The notes: generated by a model not told the origin, from the sequence alone. Shown: positions 40,639 to 49,516, counted from the stretch's first letter. The stretch is DNA of 64,000 nt from Xenophilus arseniciresistens (GCF_028023875.1 NZ_JAQIPB010000010.1:62001-126000), one strand, 5' to 3'. Translations and numbers: made by a program.

Positions 40639-41841
40639 ATGAGCCAGACTGAACTTGAAAAACTGCCCGTGCTGGTGGCCGGCGGCGGCATCGGCGGCGT
40701 GGCCGCGGCGCTGGCGCTGGTGCGGCGCGGCTTCGACGTGCAGGTGCTGGAGCAGGCGGCCCAGCTGGGCGAGATCGGCGCCGGCATCCAGCTCGGGCCC
40801 AATGCCTTCGCGGCCTTCGACGCCTTGGGCATCGGCGAGATCGCACGCTCGCGCGCCGTCTACACCGACGAGATGGTGATGCACGACGCGCTGGACGAAT
40901 CCCTGGTCGGCCGCATCCCCACGGGCGAGGCCTTCCGCCAGCGCTTTTGCAATCCCTATGCGGTGATCCACCGGGCCGACGTGCATGGCTCGCTGCTCGA
41001 AGGCGCGCAGGCCACCGGCCGCATCGAGATCGCCACCGGCACCACGGTGCAGCGCGTCGAACAGGACGGCGCGGGCGTCACCGTGCTGTGCGCGGGCGGC
41101 CGGCAGTTCCGCGGGCAGGCGCTGATCGGCGCCGACGGCGTGAAGTCGGCCGTGCGCCGCCAGTACGTGGGCGACGAGGCGCGCGTCTCGGGCCATGTGG
41201 TCTACCGCGCGGTGGTGGAGCGGGCGGACTTCCCGCCCGACCTGCGCTGGAACGCGGCCAGCATCTGGGTCGGCCCCAACTGCCACCTGGTGCATTACCC
41301 GCTGCGCGGCGGCGAGCAGTACAACGTGGTCGTCACCTTCCACAGCCGCGAGCAGGAAGAGTGGAGCGTGCGCGAGGGCAGCCGCGAAGAGGTGCTGAGC
41401 TACTTCGAAGGCATCTGCCCGCGCGCGCGCCAGCTCATCGAGCTGCCCAAGGACTGGAAGCGCTGGGCCACGGCCGACCGCGAACCCATCGCGCAGTGGG
41501 TCTTCGGCCGTGCCGCCTTGTTGGGCGATGCCGCGCATCCCACCCTGCAGTACCTGGCGCAAGGCGCCTGCATGGCGATGGAAGACGCCGTGACGCTGGG
41601 CCAGGCGCTGCGCGTGCATCACAACCGCTTCGACGCCGCTTTTGCGCTGTACCAGCGCTCGCGCGTGGCCCGCACGGCGCGGGTGGTGCTCTCGGCGCGC
41701 GAGATGGGGCGCATCTTCCACGCCCACGGCGTGGAGCGGCTGGTGCGCAACGAGCTGTGGAAGGACCGCACCCCGGAACGCTTCTACGATGCGATGGAGT
41801 GGCTCTACGGCTGGACGGAAGCCAACTGTCTGGCCGAATAG
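40639..41841 (+). CDS. FAD-dependent aromatic-ring hydroxylase, 3-hydroxybenzoate 6-hydroxylase-like
   Basis: 400 residues, class A flavoprotein monooxygenase. The Rossmann motif VLVAGGGIGGVAAALAL is at about 10-26. The region IGADGVKSAVRR is the DG motif at about 170, and AALLGDAAHPTLQYLAQGACMAMEDA is the second FAD-binding GD motif, with the PTLQYLAQGA sequence typical of 3-hydroxybenzoate 6-hydroxylases and salicylate hydroxylases. It should add a hydroxyl to a hydroxybenzoate with NADH and O2, giving gentisate if the first guess is right. No gentisate dioxygenase is in the window. Followed by two Bug receptors. Confidence 0.85.
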   Translation: MSQTELEKLPVLVAGGGIGGVAAALALVRRGFDVQVLEQAAQLGEIGAGIQLGPNAFAAFDALGIGEIARSRAVYTDEMVMHDALDESLVGRIPTGEAFRQRFCNPYAVIHRADVHGSLLEGAQATGRIEIATGTTVQRVEQDGAGVTVLCAGGRQFRGQALIGADGVKSAVRRQYVGDEARVSGHVVYRAVVERADFPPDLRWNAASIWVGPNCHLVHYPLRGGEQYNVVVTFHSREQEEWSVREGSREEVLSYFEGICPRARQLIELPKDWKRWATADREPIAQWVFGRAALLGDAAHPTLQYLAQGACMAMEDAVTLGQALRVHHNRFDAAFALYQRSRVARTARVVLSAREMGRIFHAHGVERLVRNELWKDRTPERFYDAMEWLYGWTEANCLAE

Positions 41842-41883
41842 AAAAACCAACGAGCGATCATCAAAGAAACCTGGAGACAAAAC

Positions 41884-42873
41884 ATGCTGAACACGAATTC
41901 GCGCCGCAGCGCGCTGGCGCTGGGCCTTGCGCTGCTGGGCGGCGCCGCCTTCGCGCAACCGGCCGCGGCCGACTTCCCCACCAAGCCCGTCACGCTGATC
42001 ACCCCCTTCGCCGCCGGCAGCGGCCCCGACGCCGTGCTGCGCCTGGTGTCGGACAAGCTGGGCCGGCTGTGGAACCAGCGCGTGGTGGTGGACAACAAGC
42101 CCGGCGGCGGCGGCTTCATCGCCATCGACCAGGCACGCCGCGCGGCCCCCGACGGCTACACCCTGCTGCAACTGGACAGTGAGCACATCGCCGCGCTGCC
42201 GCACCTGTACAAGTCGCGCAACTTCAACACGCTGCAGCATTTCGACCCGGTGGCCTCGCTGTTTCGCACGCCCTTCTTCGTGGCCGTGGGCAGCGAGTCC
42301 AAATACAAGACCATGGGCGAACTGATCGCCGATGCCAAGAGCAGGCCTGGCCAGGTCGTCTACGGCTCCTGGGGCGTGGGCAGCCCGGGTCACCTGGGCG
42401 GTCAGCAGATCGACGCGCTGACCGGCACGCAGATGCAGCACGCGCCCTACCGCGAGGTGTCGCAGCTCTATGCCAACGTGGGTTCGGGCGAAGTGCCCTG
42501 GGCCTTTGCCAGCATCCCGTCGAGCCAGGGCATCTACAAGGCCGGCAAGCTGCGCTACATCGCGGTGGCCGCCGCCAGGCGCATCCCGCAGATGCCCAAC
42601 GTGCCGACCATGGGCGAGGCCGGCGGGCCGCAGGGGCTGGAAGTCAACTCCTTCGTCTCCATCGTCGCGCCCAGGGGCGTGTCGCCGGCCGTGCAGGCCA
42701 GGATCAACGCCGACGTGGCCAAGGTGATCGCCGACCCCGAGATCCGCGCCCGCTTCGACACCTTCGCCTTCGAGCCGCTGGCCTGGTCGCCCGAGCAGAT
42801 CCGGCGCGAAGCCGAGGCCAAGTCGCGCGTCTATGGCGACCTGGTGCGGCGCGGCAACATCAGCCTTGAATGA
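41884..42873 (+). CDS. Bug-family tripartite tricarboxylate receptor (first copy)
   Basis: 329 residues. Sec signal peptide (RRSALALGLALLGGAAFAQPAAA, cleavage near 25). The Bug/TctC fold starts with FPTKPVTLITPFAAGSGPDAVLRLV and has NQRVVVDNKPGGGGFIAID, LGGQQIDALTG and YREVSQLYANVGSGEVPWAF. Bug proteins bind small organic acids in the periplasm. No TctA/TctB membrane partner is adjacent, which is common for these large families in Burkholderiales. Co-directional and 40 bases after the hydroxylase, so it likely captures the aromatic acid substrate. Confidence 0.93.
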   Translation: MLNTNSRRSALALGLALLGGAAFAQPAAADFPTKPVTLITPFAAGSGPDAVLRLVSDKLGRLWNQRVVVDNKPGGGGFIAIDQARRAAPDGYTLLQLDSEHIAALPHLYKSRNFNTLQHFDPVASLFRTPFFVAVGSESKYKTMGELIADAKSRPGQVVYGSWGVGSPGHLGGQQIDALTGTQMQHAPYREVSQLYANVGSGEVPWAFASIPSSQGIYKAGKLRYIAVAAARRIPQMPNVPTMGEAGGPQGLEVNSFVSIVAPRGVSPAVQARINADVAKVIADPEIRARFDTFAFEPLAWSPEQIRREAEAKSRVYGDLVRRGNISLE

Positions 42874-42942
42874 AACTGCCGGTTCACATTTCCTCCATGC
42901 CGCATAGACTCTGCGGCTTTGTCACATCTGGTAGCCACTGAC

Positions 42943-43914
42943 ATGCTTCTGAGCCGCAAAGCCTTCCTGCTCTCCGCCCTCGCCCTGGGCACCGCCGCCG
43001 CGACCGGCGGCGCCCAGGCCCAGGCCTGGCCCACCAAGCCGGTGCGCCTGGTGGTCGGCTTTCCGGGCGGATCCACGCCCGACATCGCTGCGCGCGTGAT
43101 CGCCGAGCCGCTGGCCAAGGCGCTGGGCCAGCCCGTGGTGGTGGACAACCGCGCGGGCGCCTCGGGCAACATCGCGGCCGACATCGTGGCCAAGGCCACC
43201 GACGACCACACGCTGGGCATCGTCATCAACGGCAACCTCACGTCGTCGAAGATGCTCTACCCCAAGCTGCCCTACGACCCGGCCAAGGACTTCAGCTACC
43301 TGTCGCTGATCGCCACGGCGCCGCTGGTGCTGGTGGCCACCAACGACATGCCTGAGGGCAAGGCCTTCCTCGACGCGGCCAAGGCTTCGGGCAACAAGTG
43401 GAACTACGGCTCGGTGGGTGTGGGCTCGGTGGGCCATCTGGGCATGGAGCTGCTCAAGAGCCGCGTGCCGGGCTTCCAGGCCGAGCATGTGCCGTACCAG
43501 GGCAACCCGCAGGTCGTGACGGGCATGCTGGGCGGCCAGGTGCAGATGGCGCTGGTGCCCCCGGGCATCGCGCTGCCGCAGGCCCAGGCCGGCAAGCTCA
43601 AGGCCGTGGGCCTGACCAGCGGCCGCAGCACGCTGGCGCCGCAGATCCCGCCGCTGGCCGACATCGGCGTGCGCGACTTCAACCTCGAGGTCTGGACTGC
43701 GCTGCTGGGCCCGGCCAACCTGTCGCAGGCGGCCAAGACGCGCATCGGCGAAGAACTGGCGCGCATCATGCGCACGCCCGAAGTGCGCCAGTCGCTGTTC
43801 GACAAGGGCTGGCAGCCCGTGGGCACCTCGCCCGAAGGCATGCGCCTGCGCGTGCAGGAGGAGGCGGCCATCATGACCAAGATCATCCAGACCCGCGGCA
43901 TCAAGATCCAGTAA
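42943..43914 (+). CDS. Bug-family tripartite tricarboxylate receptor (second copy)
   Basis: 323 residues from ATG 42943 (MLLSRKAFLLSALALGTAAATGGAQAQA, signal peptide cleaved near 28). Bug core WPTKPVRLVVGFPGGSTPDIAARVIAEPL, VVVDNRAGASGNIAADIVAK and VPYQGNPQVVTGMLGGQVQMAL. Clearly a different family member from the preceding copy rather than a recent duplicate: only scattered identity beyond the common motifs. Ends in a strong terminator. Ligand unknown. Confidence 0.92.
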   Translation: MLLSRKAFLLSALALGTAAATGGAQAQAWPTKPVRLVVGFPGGSTPDIAARVIAEPLAKALGQPVVVDNRAGASGNIAADIVAKATDDHTLGIVINGNLTSSKMLYPKLPYDPAKDFSYLSLIATAPLVLVATNDMPEGKAFLDAAKASGNKWNYGSVGVGSVGHLGMELLKSRVPGFQAEHVPYQGNPQVVTGMLGGQVQMALVPPGIALPQAQAGKLKAVGLTSGRSTLAPQIPPLADIGVRDFNLEVWTALLGPANLSQAAKTRIGEELARIMRTPEVRQSLFDKGWQPVGTSPEGMRLRVQEEAAIMTKIIQTRGIKIQ

Positions 43915-43935
43915 GCGCCGGCCCTGCTGGCGTGG

Positions 43936-43980
43936 GGCTTCGCGGCATCTGCACCTGGCAGATGCGCGAAGCCTTTTTTG
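43936..43980 (+). terminator. Long intrinsic terminator abutting the next gene
   Basis: GGCTTCGC-G-GCATCTGC, loop ACCTG, GCAGATGC-GCGAAGCC, then six T, G and six more T. The T tract runs straight into the CGGAG Shine-Dalgarno of the FAD oxidoreductase starting at 44000. Confidence 0.92.
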
Positions 43981-43999
43981 TTTTTTCGGAGTGAATGCG

Positions 44000-45367
44000 A
44001 TGACTTCTTCCCTGCATGAACCAGCCCGCGAGCTGCCGGTCTTTGGCGAGTACGACGTGGTGGTGGTGGGCGGCGGCCCGGCCGGCATTGCGGCGGCCGC
44101 CAGCGCGGCCAGACATGGCGCGCGCACCCTGCTGGTGGAGCGCTACGGCTTCCTGGGCGGCATGGGCACGGCCGGCGGAGTGACCAACTTCGCGGGGCTG
44201 TACGGCAAGCGCGGCGGCCAGATGCAGCTGCTGGTGCGCGGCGTGGCCGACGAGCTGCTGGCGCGCATCGACGCGCTGGGCGGCCTGAACAAGCCGCAGG
44301 ACGGCATGGGCGGGCGCATCCGCGTGCGCTCCTACGACACCTCGATCTACAAGATCGCGGCCGACCAGTTCATGGTCAGCGCGGGCGTGGACCTGCTCTT
44401 CCATGCCTGGGCCGCCGCGGTGCTGACCGAGGGCGAGGGCGCAGACCGACGCATCGCTGCGCTGGTGGTCGAAACCAAATCGGGCCGCCAGGCCATCCGC
44501 GCCAGGGCGTTCATCGACGGCAGCGGCGATGCCGACCTGGCGGCCTTTGCGGGCGTGCCCTTCGAGCTGGGCGACGGCGCGGGCAGCGGCCTGTTCCCCA
44601 CCACCATGTTCCGCGTCGGCCAGGTCGACGCGCAGCCGGCGCTGGCGGCCGTGGGCGAGTTCAAGGCCATCAACGACGTGATGGCGCGCGTGCAGGCCGA
44701 CAAGCCCGGCGCCTACCGCTTCCCGCGCGAAGGCGCGATCCTGCGGCCCAACATCGATCCGCGCGAATGGCGCGCCAACGTCACGCAGATCCGCAACGCG
44801 CAGGGCAAGGCCATGAACGGCGTGGATGCGCGCGAGTTCAGCGCGGGCGAGGTCGAGGGCCGGCGCCAGATCGCCGAGTACTTCCGCTTTCTCAAGGCCG
44901 AGGTGCCGGGTTTTGCGCAGGCGTCCATCGTCGAGATCGCGCCCCAGGTGGGGCTGCGCGAGACGCGCCGCATCACGGGCCTGTATGCGCTCACGGGCGA
45001 GGACATTCTTTCGTCCGCGCGCTTTGAAGACAGCATCGGCCTGAACGCCTGGCCCATGGAACTGCATGCCGACGGCGGCGTGCAGTGGGCCTTCCCGCGC
45101 GACGAAGCCAATGCCTACAACCACCTGCCCTGGCGCATGCTGGTGGCACAGGGCGTGGGCAACCTGCTGGTGGCGGGCCGCTGCGCGAGCATGACGCACG
45201 AAGGCCAGTCGGCCGCGCGCGCCAGCGGCGGCTGCTTCGTGATGGGGCAGGCGGCCGGCACGGCTGCCGCGCACCTGGGCGGGCAGGCCCGTTTTGCCGA
45301 CGTCGACGTGAAGGCGCTGCAGCAGCGCCTCAAGGCCGACGGCGCGGATCTGGACGGCGCGGCCTGA
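44000..45367 (+). CDS. FAD-dependent oxidoreductase
   Basis: 455 residues. N-terminal dinucleotide motif YDVVVVGGGPAGIAAAASAARHG at about 18-40, followed by LLVERYGFLGGMGTAGGVTNFAG, which matches the FAD_oxidored (PF12831) group. The C-terminal FAD contact is NLLVAGRCASMTHEGQSAARASGGCFVMGQAAGTAA. The group contains uncharacterised oxidoreductases of organic acid or sugar catabolism. ATG 44000 is preferred because GGAG sits eight bases upstream; a GTG at 43991 has no spacing. The terminator of the Bug gene lies directly before it, so expression needs readthrough or a promoter inside the preceding gene. Confidence 0.88.
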   Translation: MTSSLHEPARELPVFGEYDVVVVGGGPAGIAAAASAARHGARTLLVERYGFLGGMGTAGGVTNFAGLYGKRGGQMQLLVRGVADELLARIDALGGLNKPQDGMGGRIRVRSYDTSIYKIAADQFMVSAGVDLLFHAWAAAVLTEGEGADRRIAALVVETKSGRQAIRARAFIDGSGDADLAAFAGVPFELGDGAGSGLFPTTMFRVGQVDAQPALAAVGEFKAINDVMARVQADKPGAYRFPREGAILRPNIDPREWRANVTQIRNAQGKAMNGVDAREFSAGEVEGRRQIAEYFRFLKAEVPGFAQASIVEIAPQVGLRETRRITGLYALTGEDILSSARFEDSIGLNAWPMELHADGGVQWAFPRDEANAYNHLPWRMLVAQGVGNLLVAGRCASMTHEGQSAARASGGCFVMGQAAGTAAAHLGGQARFADVDVKALQQRLKADGADLDGAA

Positions 45368-45392
45368 GGCGCGCGCGCGCCGCGGCGGCCGT

Positions 45393-45836
45393 TCAGGCCG
45401 CTTCGTCGCGCTGCAGCTGCGCCGCGGCCGAGGCCTTGGTCAGCGCACGCACGGCCACCAGCTTCTTGAGCTGCTCGGGCCGCGGCCGGGCCTGGCCCTG
45501 CTCCCAGTTGTAGATGGTCTGGCCCGAGACCCCCACCAGCTGCCCGTAGGCGGCGGCAGACAGCCCCAGCTTGCCGCGATGGCTGGCCAGGCGGCCGGCG
45601 CTGAAGCGGCGCGCGGGGCCTTCGTCTGCGGAGGGTGCTTCCTTGGCGGCGCCGGCCTCCAGGCTGCGGCTGGCGCGGCGCACGGCGCGCTCCAGGTCCT
45701 GGATCTGCCGCCGCAAGGCTGCGATGTGGCTGCGCTGCTGGGCGCTGGCCTTGCGCAGCGTTTCGATCTCTGCGCGGACTTCCTTGCGGGCGACGCGGGA
45801 AATCTCGGCCTTCAGAAGGGATGCGAGGTTGCTCAT
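45393..45836 (-). CDS. Coiled-coil plus XRE-type helix-turn-helix protein
   Basis: 147 residues from ATG 45836 (an ATG at 45845 would add three). The N-terminal half (about 5-60) is a charged coiled coil (AEISRVARKEVRAEIETLRKASAQQ, then RQIQDLERAVRRASRSLE). The C-terminal half (about 80-135) is a helix-turn-helix with LGLSAAAYGQLVGVSGQTIYNWEQGQARPRPEQLKKL, the XRE/MqsA-like signature. It may be a small transcription factor or nucleoid-associated regulator. It is convergent with the FAD oxidoreductase. No toxin partner is adjacent. Confidence 0.85.
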   Translation of the reverse strand: MSNLASLLKAEISRVARKEVRAEIETLRKASAQQRSHIAALRRQIQDLERAVRRASRSLEAGAAKEAPSADEGPARRFSAGRLASHRGKLGLSAAAYGQLVGVSGQTIYNWEQGQARPRPEQLKKLVAVRALTKASAAAQLQRDEAA

Positions 45837-45903
45837 GCCTCGCATTTTGCATCGCGCAATTCACAGTCCATGCCATGGCGGCATGAACTGTTTCTCAACG
45901 TGC

Positions 45904-46866
45904 TCAGCGGTAGCCGCTTTCGTTGGGGTTGTGGATGATCCAGATCAGGTTGCCGCTGGTGAAGTCGCCCATGCCGCCGCCCGCGAAGATCAGCCGGCCC
46001 TGGCCCTTGTAAGTCATCTCGAAGCGGTGGCGATCGCCGCCGAAATAGAAGGGAATGAAGGCCTTGCCGGTGATGTAGGCGCCCTGGTCGGTCGGGGGGC
46101 CGATCAGGTCCGTCACCTGGCGTGCGGGCATGCCGATCTGCAGCCGCGTGAACTTGCTGCCCGGGCCGGGGTTGCCCGTGATCTCGCCTTCGTAGTCGTT
46201 GATGCCCTTGACGGTGCGGCCGCTGCCGGCCTCGACCTTGGACGAATCGACGACATTGCCGCGCGCGTCCATGCCGGGCTTGCCGGCGCCCACGCTGCCG
46301 GCGCCGCCCGATGCGGCAGGCGCGGCGGCGGGTGCCGGTGCAGGTGCCGGCGCGGCGGCCCGTGGTGCGGGCGCAGGGGCGGCCTGCGGGGCATTGCCGG
46401 CTTCGCAGCGGGCCAGCTCCACCGTGCGCGTGGCACCTGCAATGCGCACGGCGCGCACCTCGGTGCTCACCGCGCCGCCCTGGAAGCCGCGCTCGCTGCG
46501 CAGGCAGCGGAAGAACACGTTGTCGCCGGCCTGGACCATGTAGCTGCCGGCCGGCGCGCCGCGGCCCGAGGCGCGCTGCAGGTCCACCGTCACCAGCTGG
46601 CCCACCAGTTCCTGGCGCGCCTTGGCGATCGGGCCCTTGACGGTGCTGCTGATCTCGGCATAGCCCATGCCGGCCGGCGCGGCCGGTGCCGGCGCGGGCG
46701 CGGCGGCAGGCGCCGGCGCGGCTGCGGGTGCCGCTGCCGGGGCGGCCGCGCTGCCGGCCGTGCCGCCGGAGCCGGAGGCACAACCGGCCAGCACCAGCGC
46801 GCTGGCCAAGGCCAGGCTCAGGCCCGTGAGAGAAAGGGGAGTCTGCTGAAACTGCTGATGCTGCAT
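45904..46866 (-). CDS. Putative lipoprotein with Ala/Pro linkers and BamE/SmpA-like C-terminus
   Basis: 320 residues from ATG 46866. Lipoprotein signal with lipobox LVLAGC (Cys near residue 29). Two Ala/Pro-rich spacers (about 35-65 and 165-200) flank a middle domain with RQELVGQLVTVDLQRASG. The C-terminal domain (about 230-320) has the BamE/SmpA-like motif LQIGMPARQVTDLIGPPTDQG with a following HRFEMTYKGQGRLIFAGG strand pair. Probably anchored in an envelope membrane. Role unknown. The divergent tesB gene starts about 220 bases away. Confidence 0.82.
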   Translation of the reverse strand: MQHQQFQQTPLSLTGLSLALASALVLAGCASGSGGTAGSAAAPAAAPAAAPAPAAAPAPAPAAPAGMGYAEISSTVKGPIAKARQELVGQLVTVDLQRASGRGAPAGSYMVQAGDNVFFRCLRSERGFQGGAVSTEVRAVRIAGATRTVELARCEAGNAPQAAPAPAPRAAAPAPAPAPAAAPAASGGAGSVGAGKPGMDARGNVVDSSKVEAGSGRTVKGINDYEGEITGNPGPGSKFTRLQIGMPARQVTDLIGPPTDQGAYITGKAFIPFYFGGDRHRFEMTYKGQGRLIFAGGGMGDFTSGNLIWIIHNPNESGYR

Positions 46867-47088
46867 GGTCGGTTCTTTCCGCAGGAGCTGTTGCGTTGGG
46901 ACGGAAGGCGCACCGCGACTTCGCGGCGACGGCATTGTGCCCAAAAGCGATGGCGGCGCACCCCGCGTTTTTCACGGGCGGCCCGGTTGTGTGCGCCGGC
47001 GGCGGCGAGCCTGCACAGCCTGCAGGACAGCGCCGCGGCCCGGGCTTTGCTATGTTCAGGCATTCTTTTGCTGACTGCCTGCGACACG

Positions 47089-47976
47089 ATGACCGAGATT
47101 CCCACCACCGCCTGCCTCGTCGAGGACCTGGTTGCCCTGATGCGCCTGGAGCAGGTGGCGCCCGACCGCTTCCGCGCCCAGAGCGAGGACCTGGGCACGC
47201 CCGCCGTCTTCGGCGGCCAGGTGCTGGGCCAGGCCCTGATGGCCGCCAGCCAGACCGTGGACGCCGACCGGCCCGTGCATTCCATGCACGCCTACTTCCT
47301 GCTGCCGGGGGAGCATGCGCCCATCGACTACAGCGTGGACCGCGTGCGCGACGGCCGCAGCTTCACCACCCGCCATGTGCTGGCCCGCCAGGAGGGGCGC
47401 ATCATCTTCGAGATGGCCGCCTCCTTCCAGACCGTGGACCAGGGCCTGGAGCACCAGCTCGAGATGCCCGCCTTGGCCGGCCCCGAGAGCCTGCCCAGCG
47501 AGCTGGAGCAGCGCCTGGCCATCGGCGACCGGCTGCCCGCGCGCTGGCGCGTCAAGGGCACGCAGCCGCACGGCATCGAATACCGCCGCGTGGAAGACGA
47601 CGACCTGCTGGCCCCCGTGCCGCGCGAAGGCGGCAGCGCGCTGTGGATGCGCGCCGTGGCGCCGCTGCCCGACGACCCCATCGTGCACCGCGCGCTGCTG
47701 GCCTATGCCTCCGACCACGGCCTGCTGCGCGGCGCCATGGTGCCGCATGGCTACAGCTTCCTCTCGGGCCGGGTGCGCGCGGCCAGCCTGGACCATGCCA
47801 TGTGGTTCCACCGCGATTTCCGCTTTGACGACTGGCTGCTGTACGTCATCGACTCGCCCAGCGCCAGCGGCGCGCGCGGCCTGTGCCGCGGCAGCGTGTT
47901 CACGCGCGACGGCCGCCTGGTGGCTTCCACGGCGCAGGAAGGCATGCTGCGGATCCTCGAAAAACCCATGCTCTGA
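47089..47976 (+). CDS. tesB: Acyl-CoA thioesterase II
   Basis: 295 residues in a double hotdog fold. The N-terminal half has GGQVLGQALMAASQTV, SMHAYFLLPGEHAPIDYSVDRVRDGRSFTTR and an FEMAASFQ strand; the C-terminal half has HRALLAYASDHGLLRGAM and the Asp of LDHAMWFHRDFRFDDWLLY with the conserved Gln near STAQEG. It hydrolyses medium- to long-chain acyl-CoA. ATG 47089 (MTEIPTTACLV) is chosen because the long open frame upstream is low-complexity and antisense to the lipoprotein gene. A GC-rich hairpin follows the stop. Confidence 0.95.
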   Translation: MTEIPTTACLVEDLVALMRLEQVAPDRFRAQSEDLGTPAVFGGQVLGQALMAASQTVDADRPVHSMHAYFLLPGEHAPIDYSVDRVRDGRSFTTRHVLARQEGRIIFEMAASFQTVDQGLEHQLEMPALAGPESLPSELEQRLAIGDRLPARWRVKGTQPHGIEYRRVEDDDLLAPVPREGGSALWMRAVAPLPDDPIVHRALLAYASDHGLLRGAMVPHGYSFLSGRVRAASLDHAMWFHRDFRFDDWLLYVIDSPSASGARGLCRGSVFTRDGRLVASTAQEGMLRILEKPML

Positions 47977-48191
47977 GCCAGTGGCCGCGCGCCCGTTCGC
48001 GCGGCTGCCACGCCTGATGAATGGCGGACCATGCACCGAATGAATGGGCCGCCGGCCGCGAAGTCGCCTGCATGACTTCGCGCGGCCGGCTGCGGGTGAT
48101 GTACTGCGAGCGCGCTTTTTCTTTCGGCTGCACGGCCGGGGCGCAGGGCTTCATGCCCCATGAACAACACATCGCAGGAGACAGCATCACC
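47977..48191 (+). promoter_or_regulatory. Intergenic region with two strong hairpins
   Basis: An imperfect stem with arms GTGGCCGCGCG / CGCGCGGCTGCCAC lies just after tesB (47982-48012) without a T-run. A second stem pairs CCGGCCGCGAAGTC (48052-48065) with GACTTCGCGCGGCCGG (48074-48089), with a two-base bulge and an 8-base loop. The second one would fall in the leader of the receptor gene at 48192, or be a Rho-type terminator of tesB. Confidence 0.55.
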
Positions 48192-49424
48192 ATGTTCAGA
48201 CGCGCAAGCCGCGCGGCCCTGGCCGCCGCACTGACCTCTCTTCTTGCCGCGCCCGTGCTGGCGCAGATCAAGGTCGCGTACATCGACCCGTTGTCGGGCC
48301 CCTTTGCCAACGTGGGCGAGCTGCAGCTGCAGCACTTCCAGGCCGCGGCCGCGCAGATCAATGCCAAGGGCGGCGTGCTGGGCCAGAAGATCGAGATCCT
48401 GCCCTTCGACGGCAAGTCCAGCGCCAACGAAAGCGCCAGCGCGCTGCGTGCCGCCTACGACAAGGGCGCGCGCTACGTGTTCCAGGGCAACGGCTCCAAC
48501 GTGACGGCGGCGCTGGTGGACGCGGTGCAGAAGATGGTCGCGCGCGGCGAGGAGCCGATGCTGGTCATGAACTACTCGGCCTTCGACCCCGACATGACCG
48601 GCCCCAAGTGCACCTTCTGGCACTTCCGCTTCATCCAGAACGTGGACATGAGCATGAACGCCATCACCTCGGCGATCGCGGCGCGGCCCGAGATCAAGAA
48701 GGTGCACCAGATCAACCAGGACTACGTGGCCGGCTACCAGGCGCAGAAGGCCTTCCGCGAAATGCTGCCCAAGAAGCGCGCCGACCTGGAGCTGGTGGGC
48801 GACGACCTGCACCCGCTGGGCCGCGTGAAGGACTTCGCGCCCTACGCGGCCAAGATCAAGGCCTCGGGCGCCGACACCGTGATGACCACCAACTGGGGCA
48901 ACGACCTGACGCTCCTCATCAAAGCCATCAAGGAAGCGGGCCTGAAGGTCAACATCTACACGCTGTACGCCAACACCGTCGGCGTGCCCACCGTGCTGCA
49001 GGACAGCGGCATCGGCACCGTCTTCAGCCTGTCGGAATGGCATGCCAACGTCGAGAACAACGGCGCCGAGGCCTTTGCCAACGACTTCAAGAAGCAGTTC
49101 AGGAACGACTTCCTGCTGCTGCGCGCCAAGACCTCGCTGGAGATGCTGGTCGAGGGCATGCGCCAGGCCAAGTCCGCCAAGGCCATCGACGTGGCGCGCA
49201 AGCTGGAGAACATGCGCTACAAGAGCGACGTGGGCGAGGTGTGGATGCGCCCCGACGACCACCAGCTGCAGCAGGACCTGTTCGTGCAGACCTTCGCCAA
49301 GGTGGGCGACAAGGGCGTGAAGTACGACCTGGAGAACACCGGCGTGGGCGTGTACACGGCCAAGAAGATCGATGCCAAGGACGCGATGCTGCCCAATACC
49401 TGCGACATGAAGCGCCCTTCCTGA
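48192..49424 (+). CDS. Branched-chain amino acid-type ABC receptor (orphan)
   Basis: 410 residues. Signal peptide RRASRAALAAALTSLLAAPVLAQ (cleavage near 24). Type I periplasmic binding protein (Peripla_BP_6) starting IKVAYIDPLSGPFANVGELQLQHFQAAAAQINAKGGVLGQKIEILPFD. AGGAG precedes the ATG. No permease or ATPase gene lies in the same direction next to it; the Liv-type transporter at 51-55.6 kb has its own, clearly different receptor. It may serve that transporter as a second receptor or one elsewhere. Ligand unknown. Confidence 0.92.
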   Translation: MFRRASRAALAAALTSLLAAPVLAQIKVAYIDPLSGPFANVGELQLQHFQAAAAQINAKGGVLGQKIEILPFDGKSSANESASALRAAYDKGARYVFQGNGSNVTAALVDAVQKMVARGEEPMLVMNYSAFDPDMTGPKCTFWHFRFIQNVDMSMNAITSAIAARPEIKKVHQINQDYVAGYQAQKAFREMLPKKRADLELVGDDLHPLGRVKDFAPYAAKIKASGADTVMTTNWGNDLTLLIKAIKEAGLKVNIYTLYANTVGVPTVLQDSGIGTVFSLSEWHANVENNGAEAFANDFKKQFRNDFLLLRAKTSLEMLVEGMRQAKSAKAIDVARKLENMRYKSDVGEVWMRPDDHQLQQDLFVQTFAKVGDKGVKYDLENTGVGVYTAKKIDAKDAMLPNTCDMKRPS

Positions 49425-49474
49425 CGCAGGCCGCGCGCTGAAGGGCGCTTTCTACAATCGCGCCTTCACTGTCC

Positions 49475-49516
49475 GACGTCCGCTGCACGGTGCCGTGCGC
49501 GGACGTCTTCTTTTTC
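49475..49516 (+). terminator. Terminator-like hairpin directly upstream of the SulP start codon
   Basis: GACGTCCGC-T-GCACGG, loop TG, CCGTGC-GCGGACGTC, then TTCTTTTTC. Its T-rich tail ends three to four bases before the ATG at 49520. It can end the receptor transcript. Because a -10-like TACAAT (49453-49458) lies upstream, it may instead be a leader attenuator of the SulP gene. Confidence 0.75.

Noticed and set aside
42943-43914. The two Bug genes as a recent tandem duplication
   Set aside because: The proteins share only family motifs and differ in length and sequence throughout.
45571-47088. Possible extension of TesB upstream by about 500 codons
   Set aside because: That stretch is antisense to the XRE and lipoprotein genes and low in complexity; TesB homology begins at 47089.
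48116-48191. Upstream start for the orphan receptor gene at 48021
   Set aside because: The signal peptide and AGGAG fit only the ATG at 48192.
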